A stretch of 64,000 nt of DNA from UBA1764 sp045642565 (GCA_045642565.1 JAZUJE010000003.1:24375-88374); one strand, 5' to 3'; shown: positions 17,701 through 26,542, counted from the first letter of the stretch. Made by a program: numbers and translations. The notes: generated from the sequence alone by a model not told the origin.

Positions 17701-17806
17701 TTTAAGGCTTACAATTTATGGTGGAGTTCAACCGAAGTTTAGTCTTGCATTAAAACAGGCTCCGGCTGTTGAAGAAGCTCTCAATGTGCTTGATTTAATG
17801 GTATAA
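14759..17806 (+). CDS. mfd: Transcription-repair coupling factor Mfd, short N-terminal region
   Basis: Mfd removes stalled RNA polymerase and recruits UvrA. The 1015 residues are about 130 short of the usual 1150. The polymerase-binding domain begins near residue 349 (KKGDYVVHETHGVGRFVG) instead of about 480, and Walker A GDVGYGKTE lies near residue 500 instead of about 630, so the shortage is in the UvrB-like and linker part. UvrB-homology motifs such as GQFALRGDICDIF are present. The helicase motifs DEEQRFGVEHKE, SATPIPRTL, TTIIESGLDIPN and QLRGRVGR are complete, as is the C-terminal domain. It overlaps pth by four bases; uvrB and uvrA lie 3 kb downstream. Confidence 0.95.
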   Translation: MIVSGISENRIARFASTIPGQELIIAASPTRAQRIATDLSFFSSKPVFVLPDALEENFKYDAKSKNSIYEKLKVLNAMLEGQDLIVVAPVLSALKTLAHPKTFLENSLSFKLGSQITREDLIRKLVNMGYAREELCEAPGQFALRGDICDIFAIGFEYPVRIEFFDLNIDAIRIFDPYTQRSLKPISEIKINPADIIEGNSALWDYLAKDSKILIDDPARMDAELDLPEADYYFYPLSVSDADISIETKQAPVYGGHMDIFANDMRNYLQKGYEITIACSTADRLVNIRDFLVGQNIEGVILKDGTLVSGTEYPEEKKLFLTDSEIFPYIKKRRIRKEKGREIKTFTDIKKGDYVVHETHGVGRFVGIQKMSSSGSVKDYLRIEYAGNDVLYVPVDQMGVLQKYVGSESAKPRINKLSSGDWNKTKERVKAAIRDMAEDFLKAAAERQASAGYKFGPDSTWQKEFEEQFPFEETEDQLKATEEIKADMQSDSAMDRLLCGDVGYGKTEVAARAIFKCLEQGKQAAILVPTTILANQHYHTFINRMAGYPFNIQMLSRFRTAKQQEDIVKQVEKGEIDLLIGTHRLLSSDVKFKDLGLLVVDEEQRFGVEHKEKIKKLKANVDVLTLSATPIPRTLHMSLTGIRNMSIIAEPPEDRFPVQTYVVEEDDKLIADAIRRELSRDGQVYVVYNRVRGILTIANRLRELIPEAKIAVGHGQMSENALEDVMVDFSEGKYNVLVATTIIESGLDIPNVNTMIILDADKFGLSQLYQLRGRVGRTNRIAYAYLTYKKDKQISEIAEKRLRAIREFTEFGSGFRIAMRDLEIRGAGNVLGVEQSGHMLSVGYELYCKLVDEAVRELKAEREGIILEPEITTDTEVSLNVSAYIPEEYISDEIIRLDMYKRIATISSIEEQIELSEELIDRFGEPPEELGNLLDIALLHNKASKLGISNLVLQREDLIFVFESADGLKPEIVEKLLDTYDLRLTIYGGVQPKFSLALKQAPAVEEALNVLDLMV

Positions 17807-17807
17807 T
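17799..17807 (+). promoter_or_regulatory. Extended -10 promoter across the mfd stop
   Basis: TGGTATAAT is a perfect extended -10 whose bases include the last Met-Val codons and the TAA stop of mfd. The next ATG (17814) is seven bases beyond it, where transcription would start, and there is no ribosome binding site in between. Confidence 0.55.
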
Positions 17808-17813
17808 CATAAT

Positions 17814-19430
17814 ATGGAAACAAAAGAAAGTAAAAACAAAAGCTTTATAGGTGGGACATTAATTTTAGGCTTAGCCGGATTAATAATTAAGATTTTAGGT
17901 GCAGCCTTTAGAATACCACTTGGCAATATTATTGGCGCAACAGGAATGGGCTATTATCAAAAAGCCTATCCAATTTATAATTTATTTTTAACATTGGCAA
18001 TCGCTGGTATACCTACAGCTATTGCACGAATGGTTGCGGAAAGAAATGCCGTAGATAAACCAAAGGAAGCATACAAGGTATTCAGATCATCATTTTATCT
18101 TTTGCTTTGTACAGGAATAGTTACATCATCCTTATTGCTTTTTGGGGCAAAGTGGCTGACAGGTTCTTATTTAAGCACTCCGAAAGCAGTTTATTGCATG
18201 CAAGCGATTGCTCCGGCTTTGTTGTTTTGTCCGCTGATGTCCGCATACCGAGGATATTTTCAAGGCAGACAGGATATGAAACCAACAGCTGTTTCCCAAG
18301 TTGTTGAACAGATTTTCAGAGTTGCAATAGGCCTTGGGCTTGCTGTAATTTTACTTCCAAAGGGTGTTGAGTTTGCTGCTGCCGGTGCCAGCTTTGGAGC
18401 AACCGCAGGTGGTATATTTGGTTTTATTGGAATAGCTTTTGTTTTTCTTAAGAGCAAAAAAGTAATTTTCTCTGAGTTTGAAATTTCTAATGAAAGTGAT
18501 ATAGCATCAACAAAAGAGATACTAAAGGAGATACTGGTTATAGCTATTCCTATAACAATCGGATCTGCAGTTCTTCCTATAATGAATACTATTGATATGA
18601 TGGTAGTAGAAAAACGCTTGATGGCAATAGGTTACAGTGCGGATATAGCAAACTCTTTATACGGAGAACTTACCGGCTTCGCACAGCCGTTAATCAATTT
18701 CCCTCAAGTTTTGACGCAAGCTGTATCGATCAGTATGGTACCTCTTGTAGCATCTGCATTTAAGAGAAAAGAAACTCTCTTTATGCAAGATAGCATAAGA
18801 CTTGGAATAAGATATGCAGTGATAATTGCACTTCCTTGTGCAGTTGGAATGAGTGTTTTGTCAGAACCGATTCTTGTGCTTTTATATCCGGGTCAAAGAG
18901 AAAGTGCAATTAATGCGGCTTCGTGTCTCGCAATATTAGCAATAAGTGTGATATTCCTTGGGTTAACACATGCTTTCACAGGAATACTTCAGGGTATAGG
19001 AAAACAAATAATCCCTGTTAGAAACTTGGCGATAGGTGCTGTGGCAAAAGTCGTTGTCACATTTTGCTTAACGGGGATTCCAAGTTTAAATGTCAGAGGC
19101 GCAGCCTTTGGAACTTTAACGGCTTATGCGGTATCAGCTATCTTAGATTTTATTTCAGTGATAAAGCATACCGGAACAAAATTTGATTACAAACTAACAG
19201 TTTTAAAACCGGTAATCTCAGTCGCCATTATGGGCGTTGTTGTATATGCAATTCATCATTTTGTTTCGTTGTATATAGGAAATGCAGTTGCCTGTGTTGT
19301 GTCAATTGTTGTTGGAGTGATTGTTTATCTAATTGCTGTGTTGATTACCGGAACTCTTACTGTTGAAGAGCTTGAAGGTTTACCTAAAGGGAAAACAATT
19401 GTAAAAATTGTAAAGAAATTTAAAAAATAG
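17814..19430 (+). CDS. MurJ/SpoVB-like lipid-linked oligosaccharide flippase
   Basis: This 538-residue membrane protein of the MOP (MATE/PST/MviN) superfamily has about 14 hydrophobic spans. The start (GGTLILGLAGLIIKILGAAFRIPLG) and ATGMGYYQKAYPIYN match the SpoVB/YabM/YtgP group, whose members flip lipid II or related polymer precursors. It occupies the yabM position after mfd in the Bacillus order. Given the wall genes around it, lipid II or a secondary polymer precursor is the likely cargo; sequence cannot decide. A terminator follows. Confidence 0.88.
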   Translation: METKESKNKSFIGGTLILGLAGLIIKILGAAFRIPLGNIIGATGMGYYQKAYPIYNLFLTLAIAGIPTAIARMVAERNAVDKPKEAYKVFRSSFYLLLCTGIVTSSLLLFGAKWLTGSYLSTPKAVYCMQAIAPALLFCPLMSAYRGYFQGRQDMKPTAVSQVVEQIFRVAIGLGLAVILLPKGVEFAAAGASFGATAGGIFGFIGIAFVFLKSKKVIFSEFEISNESDIASTKEILKEILVIAIPITIGSAVLPIMNTIDMMVVEKRLMAIGYSADIANSLYGELTGFAQPLINFPQVLTQAVSISMVPLVASAFKRKETLFMQDSIRLGIRYAVIIALPCAVGMSVLSEPILVLLYPGQRESAINAASCLAILAISVIFLGLTHAFTGILQGIGKQIIPVRNLAIGAVAKVVVTFCLTGIPSLNVRGAAFGTLTAYAVSAILDFISVIKHTGTKFDYKLTVLKPVISVAIMGVVVYAIHHFVSLYIGNAVACVVSIVVGVIVYLIAVLITGTLTVEELEGLPKGKTIVKIVKKFKK

Positions 19431-19435
19431 TAAGA

Positions 19436-19473
19436 AAATGGTGCTGCCACAATATGTTGTAGCACCATTTTTG
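19436..19473 (+). terminator. Terminator after the flippase gene
   Basis: AAATGGTGCT pairs with AGCACCATTT, continued by ACAA/TTGT above a small bulge, and is followed by Ts. Confidence 0.8.
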
Positions 19474-19513
19474 TTAATTTATTGAAATTTCAAGCTGTTT
19501 AATGGCTTTTATG

Positions 19514-19543
19514 TTGACAAACATACAATATATATGTCACAAT
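19514..19543 (+). promoter_or_regulatory. Promoter of the HU gene
   Basis: TTGACA (perfect) at 19514-19519 and TGTCACAAT (TGn plus CACAAT) ending at 19543 give an 18-base spacer. The -10 is imperfect but carries the extended TG. A GGAGG-type ribosome binding site precedes the ATG at 19579. Confidence 0.6.
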
Positions 19544-19578
19544 GTTCGTGTAATTGTTATTTTTAAGGAGGAAATGAA

Positions 19579-19860
19579 ATGAATAAAGCTGAAATCATTG
19601 CTGCAGTAGCAGAAAAGACAGGCCTTACTAAGAAGGATACAGAAACAACTATTAACGAATTTATCGAAGCTATAGAAAAAGAACTTTGCAAGAAAGACGG
19701 AAAAGTTCAACTTATCGGATTTGGAACATTTGAAGTTAGAGCAAGAAAAGCAAGAACAGGTCGCAATCCACAAAAGCCAACTGAACTTGTTCAGATTCCT
19801 GCAAGCAAGGCTCCTGTATTCAAGGCTGGTAAAGCATTTAAGGATATCGTAAACAAATAG
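19579..19860 (+). CDS. hup: DNA-binding protein HU
   Basis: HU (93 residues) is a small nucleoid-associated protein that bends DNA as a dimer. It has the N-terminal MNKAEIIAAVAEKTGLTKKD, the VQLIGFGTFEVRARKAR core and the DNA-binding arm TGRNPQ. It is monocistronic, with a promoter upstream and a strong terminator downstream. Note the histone-H1-like tail on pgk at 60.3 kb, a second basic nucleoid-type sequence in this window. Confidence 0.97.
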   Translation: MNKAEIIAAVAEKTGLTKKDTETTINEFIEAIEKELCKKDGKVQLIGFGTFEVRARKARTGRNPQKPTELVQIPASKAPVFKAGKAFKDIVNK

Positions 19861-19879
19861 TTTGTGAAATTATCAACCG

Positions 19880-19907
19880 AAGCGTAGCTCATAGCAGCTA
19901 CGCTTTT
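19880..19907 (+). terminator. Terminator of the HU gene
   Basis: A 10-bp perfect stem AAGCGTAGCT/AGCTACGCTT with a six-base loop is followed by TTT. Confidence 0.85.
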
Positions 19908-19941
19908 ATTATCTCAGTAAATAGTTAGTGATATGCATTTG

Positions 19942-19950
19942 TGATATAAT
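19942..19950 (+). promoter_or_regulatory. Extended -10 promoter before yqeY
   Basis: TGATATAAT is a perfect extended -10. The transcript would start near 19957, leaving a leader of about 100 bases before yqeY in which I see no recognised regulatory structure. Confidence 0.55.
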
Positions 19951-20058
19951 TAGTGTGTATTATACGTAAATTTGGTGTGGCTAATAATGAAGCTTAATTT
20001 GTTTAATTTAACTATTTATGAAGCCAAAAAGGTAATTAAAATAAATGAAGGTGAGATT

Positions 20059-20496
20059 ATGGAATTAAAAAAATTGCAAGATGATATGATAGCTGCTTTA
20101 AAGGCCGGAGATAAAGAGAGAAAAGAGGGCATATCCTTATTAATTGCTGCGGTTAAACGCGCTGCAATTGACGAAGGATGCCGTGATGACATTAAGGAAG
20201 AACTTGTAGATAAGGTTATTCTTAAGGAGCTTAAGAGCACTCAAGAACAAGTTGATACTTGCCCTGCTGCAAGGACAGATTTGCTTGATGGATATAAAAA
20301 GCATTTAGAACTTGTAAAAGAGTATGCACCAAAGATGCTTTCGGCTGAAGAAATAACTGCAATCATTAAAGAAAAATTCATGGATGTCATTGCGTCTGGA
20401 AATAAAGGTCTTATCATGAAGACTATCATGCCGGAATTCAAAGGCAAAGCAGATGGAAAACTAATCAATCAGATTATTGCCGATTTAACAAAGTAA
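20059..20496 (+). CDS. YqeY-like GatB/YqeY domain protein
   Basis: This 145-residue YqeY protein resembles the C-terminal tRNA-interacting tail domain of GatB. I start it at ATG 20059 (MELKKLQDDMIAALKAGDK) behind AAGGTGAG; the frame is open to 19972 but that extension lacks family similarity. Conserved parts are ERKEGISLL, the LDGYKKHLELVKEYAPKMLS-type stretch and the C-terminal GLIMKTIMPEFKGKADGKLIN-type motif. Its function in Firmicutes is not settled. It starts the yqeY-rqcP-uvrB-uvrA run. Confidence 0.9.
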   Translation: MELKKLQDDMIAALKAGDKERKEGISLLIAAVKRAAIDEGCRDDIKEELVDKVILKELKSTQEQVDTCPAARTDLLDGYKKHLELVKEYAPKMLSAEEITAIIKEKFMDVIASGNKGLIMKTIMPEFKGKADGKLINQIIADLTK

Positions 20497-20497
20497 A

Positions 20498-20743
20498 ATG
20501 AGGATAGATAAATACCTAAAGGTGTCAAGGCTCATTAAGCGTCGCACTGTTGCTCATGATGCTGCCGAACAGGACAGAATATATCTTAATGGTAAGGTTT
20601 CTAAACCCGGAGCCCAAGTGAAGCCTGGAGATATTATCGAAATAGTTTTCGGCACATCAAGAATGAAAGTAAAAGTTGTATCAACACCTGAGCATATTGG
20701 TAAAGATGATGCAGATACAATGTACGAAATAATTAATGACTAA
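20498..20743 (+). CDS. rqcP: S4-domain protein RqcP (YabO/Hsp15-like)
   Basis: This 81-residue S4 RNA-binding protein begins MRIDKYLKVSRLIKRRT, with an LNG(K)VSKPGAQVKPGD core. In Bacillus RqcP (YabO) works with RqcH in adding alanine tails to nascent chains on stalled 50S subunits. The gene lies in the same region as in Bacillus (downstream of mfd and the yabM-type flippase), which favours RqcP over Hsp15. Its stop overlaps the uvrB start (TAATG). Confidence 0.88.
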   Translation: MRIDKYLKVSRLIKRRTVAHDAAEQDRIYLNGKVSKPGAQVKPGDIIEIVFGTSRMKVKVVSTPEHIGKDDADTMYEIIND

Positions 20744-22731
20744 TGCTTCCAAAAACGGGTAGATTTGAATTAAAAGCTCCATATCAAATGACCGGAGATC
20801 AGCCACAGGCAGTAGAAAAGCTTGTGGCGAGTTTGCGTGCCGGAAATAAAGCGAGTACTTTGCTTGGTGTAACCGGATCGGGGAAAACTTTTACAATGGC
20901 TAATGTCATTCAGCAAATTCAAAAGCCTACTTTAGTTATCTCACATAATAAAACTTTGGCAGCTCAGCTTTGCGGTGAGTTCAAAGAATTCTTCCCAAAT
21001 AATGCGGTTGAATATTTTATTTCGTACTATGACTATTATCAGCCTGAGGCTTATGTTCCTTCGACTGATACCTATATAGAAAAAGATTCCGATATAAATT
21101 CGGAAATTGAGAGACTTCGTTATTCTGCAACAGCTGCTTTGGCTGAGAGAAATGATGTAATAATTGTTGCATCTGTTTCATGCATATACGGAATGGGTGA
21201 TCCTGCAGAATATGAAGGTCAAATGATTTCTCTTAGGCCGGGGCAAGAATGGACTCGTAATCAATTATTGCGAGAGCTTACAGAAATTCAATATTCAAGA
21301 AATGATTTGGGTTTTGATCGGGGAACTTTTAGAGTTCGCGGAGATATAATTGATATTATTCCGCAAGGTATGGATAGAGCTGTTCGAATAGAGCTCTTTG
21401 GAGATGAAATTGATTCAATCAAAGAACTCGATCCTATCACAGGAGAAATCATAGCAAAGAGAAATCATATTTCGATTTTTCCTGCGAGCCATTATACTAC
21501 TTCGAAAGAAAATATGGATAAAGCTCTTGTTAGTATCGAAGAAGAATTAGCGGAAAGATTGATAGAACTTAAAGCGCAAGGGAAATTGCTTGAAGCGCAA
21601 AGACTTGAGCAGCGTACTCGTTATGATTTAGAGATGCTTAGGGAAATAGGGAATTGTAAGGGTATTGAAAATTATTCCAGGCATCTCGTTGGAAATCCTC
21701 CGGGAGCATCCCCTTATACATTAATAGATTATTTCCCAAAAGATTTTCTTATTTTTGTTGATGAAAGTCATGTAATGCTTCCTCAACTTCATGCTATGGC
21801 TAATGGCGACAGAGCTCGAAAAACATCACTTGTTGATTACGGATTTAGACTTCCATCAGCACTTGATAACAGACCACTTAGATTTGATGAGTTCGAGGAT
21901 AGAATTAACCAAATTGTTTATGTGTCTGCGACTCCGGCAGAATATGAAAGACAACAGGCCCATGGCATAACGGCAGAACAGATTATAAGACCTACAGGTT
22001 TGTTAGATCCTCCGGTAGAGGTTGTAAAAACAGAAGGTCAAATTGATCATCTGATTGGCGAAATTAATAAGGAAACAGAAAAAGGATACAGATGTCTCGT
22101 TACAACATTGACAAAGAAAATGGCAGAAAGTTTAACTGACTATTTAAAATCTGCGGGACTTAAGGTTAGATATATGCATTCGGATATAGATACTCTTGAA
22201 AGAAATGAAATTTTAAGAGACTTGCGCCTTGGAGTATTTGATGTTCTCGTAGGGATAAACCTTTTAAGGGAAGGTCTTGATTTGCCGGAAGTTTCTCTTG
22301 TTGCAATTTTGGATGCTGACAAAGAAGGCTTTTTACGTACTGAAACATCGCTAATACAAACGGTAGGGCGTGCATCAAGAAATTCTGAAGGCAGAGTAAT
22401 TATGTATGCAGATGCAATAAGCCCTGCGATGAAGGCTTGCCTTGATGAAACGAGCAGACGTCGTGCTATTCAAATGAAATACAATGATGAGCATGGCATT
22501 ACGCCTCAAACAATTAAGAAGGCTGTAAGAGATGTTATAGAGGTTACAAAGAAAATTGAGCAAGACCTTGATGAGTATGAGGGTAAATCTCCAAATGAAC
22601 TTACAAAGAAAGAACTTATTGAATATTCAAAGAAACTTGAAAAAGAGATGAGAATAGCGGCAAAAGATTTGCAATTTGAAAGAGCGGCTATTTTAAGAGA
22701 TCGTTTGTTAGAAGTAAGAGCAGAGTTATAA
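20743..22731 (+). CDS. uvrB: Excinuclease ABC subunit B
   Basis: UvrB (662 residues, normal) is the damage-verifying helicase-like subunit of nucleotide excision repair. It shows GDQPQAVEKL, Walker A LGVTGSGKTFT, the beta-hairpin region YYDYYQPEAYVPSTDTYIEK, DESH, the SATPAEYE motif, QTVGRASRN, and a C-terminal UVR motif (DLQFERAAILRD) for UvrC contact. It overlaps both neighbours by one base, indicating a coupled rqcP-uvrB-uvrA operon. uvrC is not in the window. Confidence 0.98.
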   Translation: MLPKTGRFELKAPYQMTGDQPQAVEKLVASLRAGNKASTLLGVTGSGKTFTMANVIQQIQKPTLVISHNKTLAAQLCGEFKEFFPNNAVEYFISYYDYYQPEAYVPSTDTYIEKDSDINSEIERLRYSATAALAERNDVIIVASVSCIYGMGDPAEYEGQMISLRPGQEWTRNQLLRELTEIQYSRNDLGFDRGTFRVRGDIIDIIPQGMDRAVRIELFGDEIDSIKELDPITGEIIAKRNHISIFPASHYTTSKENMDKALVSIEEELAERLIELKAQGKLLEAQRLEQRTRYDLEMLREIGNCKGIENYSRHLVGNPPGASPYTLIDYFPKDFLIFVDESHVMLPQLHAMANGDRARKTSLVDYGFRLPSALDNRPLRFDEFEDRINQIVYVSATPAEYERQQAHGITAEQIIRPTGLLDPPVEVVKTEGQIDHLIGEINKETEKGYRCLVTTLTKKMAESLTDYLKSAGLKVRYMHSDIDTLERNEILRDLRLGVFDVLVGINLLREGLDLPEVSLVAILDADKEGFLRTETSLIQTVGRASRNSEGRVIMYADAISPAMKACLDETSRRRAIQMKYNDEHGITPQTIKKAVRDVIEVTKKIEQDLDEYEGKSPNELTKKELIEYSKKLEKEMRIAAKDLQFERAAILRDRLLEVRAEL

Positions 22732-25583
22732 TGCAAAAAGATTTAGTTATTCGCGGCGCTAAGGCCCATAATTTAAAAAATATTGATATCACTATCCCAA
22801 GAGATAAGTTTGTAGTTATTACAGGTTTGTCAGGCTCGGGAAAGTCTTCACTTGCATTTGATACAATCTATGCAGAAGGGCAGAGGCGGTATGTTGAAAG
22901 CTTATCAGCTTATGCACGCCAATTCTTGGGACTTTTAGATAAGCCTGATGTCGAATCTATAGACGGGCTTTCGCCTGCTATTTCTATCGATCAAAAAACA
23001 ACAAGTAAGAATCCAAGATCAACTGTTGGGACAGTAACAGAAATATATGACTATTTACGTTTGCTTTATGCCCGTATTGGAATTCCTCATTGTCCTGTTT
23101 GCGGCCGCGAAATTTCAAGTCAGACCGTAGACCAAATTGTTGAACAACTAATGGCATTTCCCGAGGGGACCAAGATTGTTTTATTAGCTCCTGTTATAAG
23201 AGAGAAAAAAGGCCAACATGAAAAAGTTCTCGAAAGAATTAAGCGTGATGGTTTTGTCAGAGTTCGCATTGATGGGGAAATATATAATCTTGAAGAAGAT
23301 GATATTAAACTCTCAAAAACATATAAACATACTATAGAAATTGTTACAGATAGGGTTGTTGTCCGCGAGGGGCAAGAAAGCAGATTCGCAGAAAGCGTTG
23401 AGATGTCTATTGCACAAGGCGGTGGACTTTGTGGCGCATTAATAAGTTTTCCTAATGGAAAGAAAAAAGAAGAATTATACAGTACAAAACTTTCATGCCC
23501 GGAGCATGGTTTTAGTATTGATGAATTAGAGCCAAGAACTTTTTCATTCAATTCTCCATTTGGCGCTTGTCCTGAATGTAATGGTATAGGGTATATTGAA
23601 AAAATTGATCCAAGCCTTTTGGTAGAAGATGAGAATCTGTCTATTAACGACGGGGCTATTACGAAGGCATTTGCCAGCATGGAATTTGCCGGATTTTATA
23701 AACAGTTGATTGGTGCATTAGCTGATTATCATAAAACCAGTATGGATATACCATATAAAAAACTTCCAAAGGCTTTTAAAGAGGAACTGTTTTATGGTAC
23801 GAATGAACGAAAATTAGATTATTACTATACTCGTCGTGATGGAAGCCTTTCGCATAGACATGACAGCTTCGAAGGTATAATCCCAAATTTAATGAGAAGA
23901 TATGGGATGACTAATTCTGACTTAATCAGAGATAAGATCGAAGATTATATGAATATAGATGTTTGCCCATCTTGTAAGGGAAAAAGGCTTCGCCCGGAAA
24001 TTTTAGCTGTAACAGTTGGCGAAAAAAATATTGATGAGTACTGCAATATGCCTATTGATGAGGCTCACAAATTTACTTTAGATATTGAGAAGAAATTAAA
24101 TAAAAGAGATTTTGCAATAGCAAAGTTAATTTTAAAGGAAATTAAGTCAAGACTTAAATTTTTGATTGATACAGGGCTTGAATATTTGACGTTATCAAGG
24201 TATTCATCAAGTTTATCAGGCGGAGAGTCACAGCGAATAAGATTAGCAACACAAATAGGCTCTTATTTAGTTGGCGTTATGTATATACTTGATGAACCAT
24301 CTATAGGTCTTCATCAAAAGGATAATCAAAAACTTTTGGCGGCCTTGAGAAATTTGTGCGATATAGGAAATACGCTTCTTGTTGTTGAACACGACCAGGA
24401 AACAATGGAAGCTGCAGATCAGATTGTTGATATTGGACCTGGCGCCGGAGTAAACGGCGGCCGTTTGGTAGCCCAAGGAACAATAGAAGATATAAAAGCT
24501 TGCAAAGAGTCAATTACAGGACAATACTTGTCCGGCGTAAAGAAAATAGAGATTCCTAAAACCCGCCGCGAGGGTAATGGTAAATCACTTTGGATTCGCG
24601 GAGCAAGAGAGAATAATTTAAAGAATATTGATGTTGAATTTCCTCTTGGAAAATTTATTTGTGTAACAGGTGTTTCGGGATCAGGAAAATCAAGCTTAAT
24701 CAATGACATATTATATCGCGCTGCAGCGCAGGAATTTTACAGAGCGAAAGCAAAACCTGGAAAATTTAAAAAAATTGAAGGTCTAAAAAATATTGATAAG
24801 GTTATCGATATTGATCAGAGTCCTATAGGAAAAACTCCACGATCAAATCCTGCAACATATACCGGCGTCTTTACTAATATCAGAAATTTATTTGCTCAAA
24901 CAAACGAGGCAAAGATGAGAGGCTATGGACCGGGAAGGTTTAGTTTTAATGTGCCAGGTGGAAGGTGCGAAGCTTGCTCTGGTGACGGAATTATTAAAGT
25001 TGAAATGAATTTTTTGCCTGATGTATATGTTCCTTGTGAAGTGTGCCATGGCAAAAGATATAACAGAGAAACTCTGGAAGTAAAGTATAAAGGTAAAAAC
25101 ATTTTTGATGTTCTTGATATGACTGTTGATGAAGCTCTTAGCTTCTTTGAAAACATTCCAAGCATCTATCGACAGATTAATACATTAAAAGAGGTTGGGC
25201 TTGGATATATTAAACTTGGACAACCTTCTACACAATTGAGTGGTGGGGAAGCACAAAGAGTAAAACTCGCGACAGAACTTTCTAAACGCAGTACAGGCAA
25301 GACATTATATATTTTAGATGAACCAACTACAGGTTTGCATTTTGCCGATGTTGATAAATTGATTGGAGTCCTTCAAGCATTGGTTGATAAAGGCAACACA
25401 GTTGTAGTTATTGAGCATAATCTTGATGTTATAAAAACCGCGGATTATATTATTGATCTTGGTCCTGATGGCGGAAATAAAGGTGGAACAGTGATTGCGA
25501 CAGGAACTCCGGAAGTAGTCGCAAAGGTTAATAAATCATATACTGGTCAGTTCTTAAAGAAAATACTAAAGGAGCAAAAGTAA
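22731..25583 (+). CDS. uvrA: Excinuclease ABC subunit A
   Basis: UvrA (950 residues, normal) is the dimeric damage sensor. It has two ABC ATPase modules with Walker A GLSGSGKSSLAF near residue 32 and GVSGSGKSSLIN near 640, signatures LSGGESQRI and LSGGEAQRV, and zinc modules CPVC, CPEC, CPSC and CEAC/CEVC types. It is translationally coupled to uvrB and shares its stop base with the following hydrolase. Confidence 0.98.
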   Translation: MQKDLVIRGAKAHNLKNIDITIPRDKFVVITGLSGSGKSSLAFDTIYAEGQRRYVESLSAYARQFLGLLDKPDVESIDGLSPAISIDQKTTSKNPRSTVGTVTEIYDYLRLLYARIGIPHCPVCGREISSQTVDQIVEQLMAFPEGTKIVLLAPVIREKKGQHEKVLERIKRDGFVRVRIDGEIYNLEEDDIKLSKTYKHTIEIVTDRVVVREGQESRFAESVEMSIAQGGGLCGALISFPNGKKKEELYSTKLSCPEHGFSIDELEPRTFSFNSPFGACPECNGIGYIEKIDPSLLVEDENLSINDGAITKAFASMEFAGFYKQLIGALADYHKTSMDIPYKKLPKAFKEELFYGTNERKLDYYYTRRDGSLSHRHDSFEGIIPNLMRRYGMTNSDLIRDKIEDYMNIDVCPSCKGKRLRPEILAVTVGEKNIDEYCNMPIDEAHKFTLDIEKKLNKRDFAIAKLILKEIKSRLKFLIDTGLEYLTLSRYSSSLSGGESQRIRLATQIGSYLVGVMYILDEPSIGLHQKDNQKLLAALRNLCDIGNTLLVVEHDQETMEAADQIVDIGPGAGVNGGRLVAQGTIEDIKACKESITGQYLSGVKKIEIPKTRREGNGKSLWIRGARENNLKNIDVEFPLGKFICVTGVSGSGKSSLINDILYRAAAQEFYRAKAKPGKFKKIEGLKNIDKVIDIDQSPIGKTPRSNPATYTGVFTNIRNLFAQTNEAKMRGYGPGRFSFNVPGGRCEACSGDGIIKVEMNFLPDVYVPCEVCHGKRYNRETLEVKYKGKNIFDVLDMTVDEALSFFENIPSIYRQINTLKEVGLGYIKLGQPSTQLSGGEAQRVKLATELSKRSTGKTLYILDEPTTGLHFADVDKLIGVLQALVDKGNTVVVIEHNLDVIKTADYIIDLGPDGGNKGGTVIATGTPEVVAKVNKSYTGQFLKKILKEQK

Positions 25584-26542
25584 TGGAGAATTTTAAGATT
25601 TTATCATCAAACGGAAAAACTCAATTGGAATGCACAGAATGGAAACCGTATGCGGAGCCGAAAGCAATTTTGCAAATAGTTCATGGCATGTGTGAGTATG
25701 TTGGAAGATATGATGCTTTTGCTCAATTTTTAAATAAAGAAAATATTCTGGTCGTTGGTGATGACCATTTAGGACATGGCCACAGTGCAGATGAGGGATA
25801 TGGCTATTTTGGTGAGCAGGATGGCTGGAAAAGATTAATCGATGATGAATGCCTGTTGGCTAAAACAATGCAGGAGAAATACCCGAATGTTCCATATATA
25901 CTTTTAGGACATAGCATGGGATCATTTATTGCAAGAGGTGTGCTGGCTACTGAAACTGCAAAGACTTTTTCAGGCGCTATTATTATGGGAACAGCCGGAA
26001 CGAATAATGCTATTAATCTGGGGCTTACAATAATAAAACTTTTAAGAAAAATAAAAGGGAGCAAATCACATAGTAAACTTATTACCGGAATGGCGTTTGG
26101 GTCCTATTTAAAAAATATTGAAAACCCGGTTAACAATTCTGCATGGCTTTCTCATGATGATAATGTATGTATTTCGCATGCGACAGACCCAATGTGTAAG
26201 TTCACTTTTACACTTGCAGGGTATGAAGATCTGTTTAGATTGTTAAAATATATAAATAGTGATGAATGGTACGCAAAACTTCCACAAAATCTTCCGATTC
26301 TTGTTACATCAGGTTGGGAAGATCCTGTCGGAGATTATGGAAAAGGCCCGGCTGAGGTTGTTGAAAAAATTAAAAAAGCAAATTGCGAGGTAGCTGCAAT
26401 TTTCTATGAAGGAATGCGTCATGAAATTTTGAATGAAATCGGAAAAGAAACTGTTTATGATGACATGCTTGCTTTTATTCTTGATGCCTCAGAGGGTGTG
26501 CATTTTGAAAAAGGTTTAAAACCTTTCTGCGATTTTGAATAA
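25583..26542 (+). CDS. Alpha/beta hydrolase, monoacylglycerol-lipase-like
   Basis: This serine hydrolase of 319 residues belongs to the lysophospholipase/monoacylglycerol lipase group (Hydrolase_4). IVHGMCEYVGRYDAFAQFL gives the oxyanion HG motif, DHLGHGHS is typical, the nucleophile Ser lies in GHSMGS, the acid is probably Asp in SGWEDPVGDYG, and the His in GMRHEILNE. It has no signal peptide, so it is cytosolic. Its stop-start overlap with uvrA suggests co-transcription, though the function is unrelated to repair. Confidence 0.85.
   Translation: MENFKILSSNGKTQLECTEWKPYAEPKAILQIVHGMCEYVGRYDAFAQFLNKENILVVGDDHLGHGHSADEGYGYFGEQDGWKRLIDDECLLAKTMQEKYPNVPYILLGHSMGSFIARGVLATETAKTFSGAIIMGTAGTNNAINLGLTIIKLLRKIKGSKSHSKLITGMAFGSYLKNIENPVNNSAWLSHDDNVCISHATDPMCKFTFTLAGYEDLFRLLKYINSDEWYAKLPQNLPILVTSGWEDPVGDYGKGPAEVVEKIKKANCEVAAIFYEGMRHEILNEIGKETVYDDMLAFILDASEGVHFEKGLKPFCDFE

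Noticed and set aside
12965..19430. spoVG and the SpoVB-like gene as evidence of sporulation
   Set aside because: Both families occur widely in non-sporulating Firmicutes, and the spore-specific neighbours are absent.
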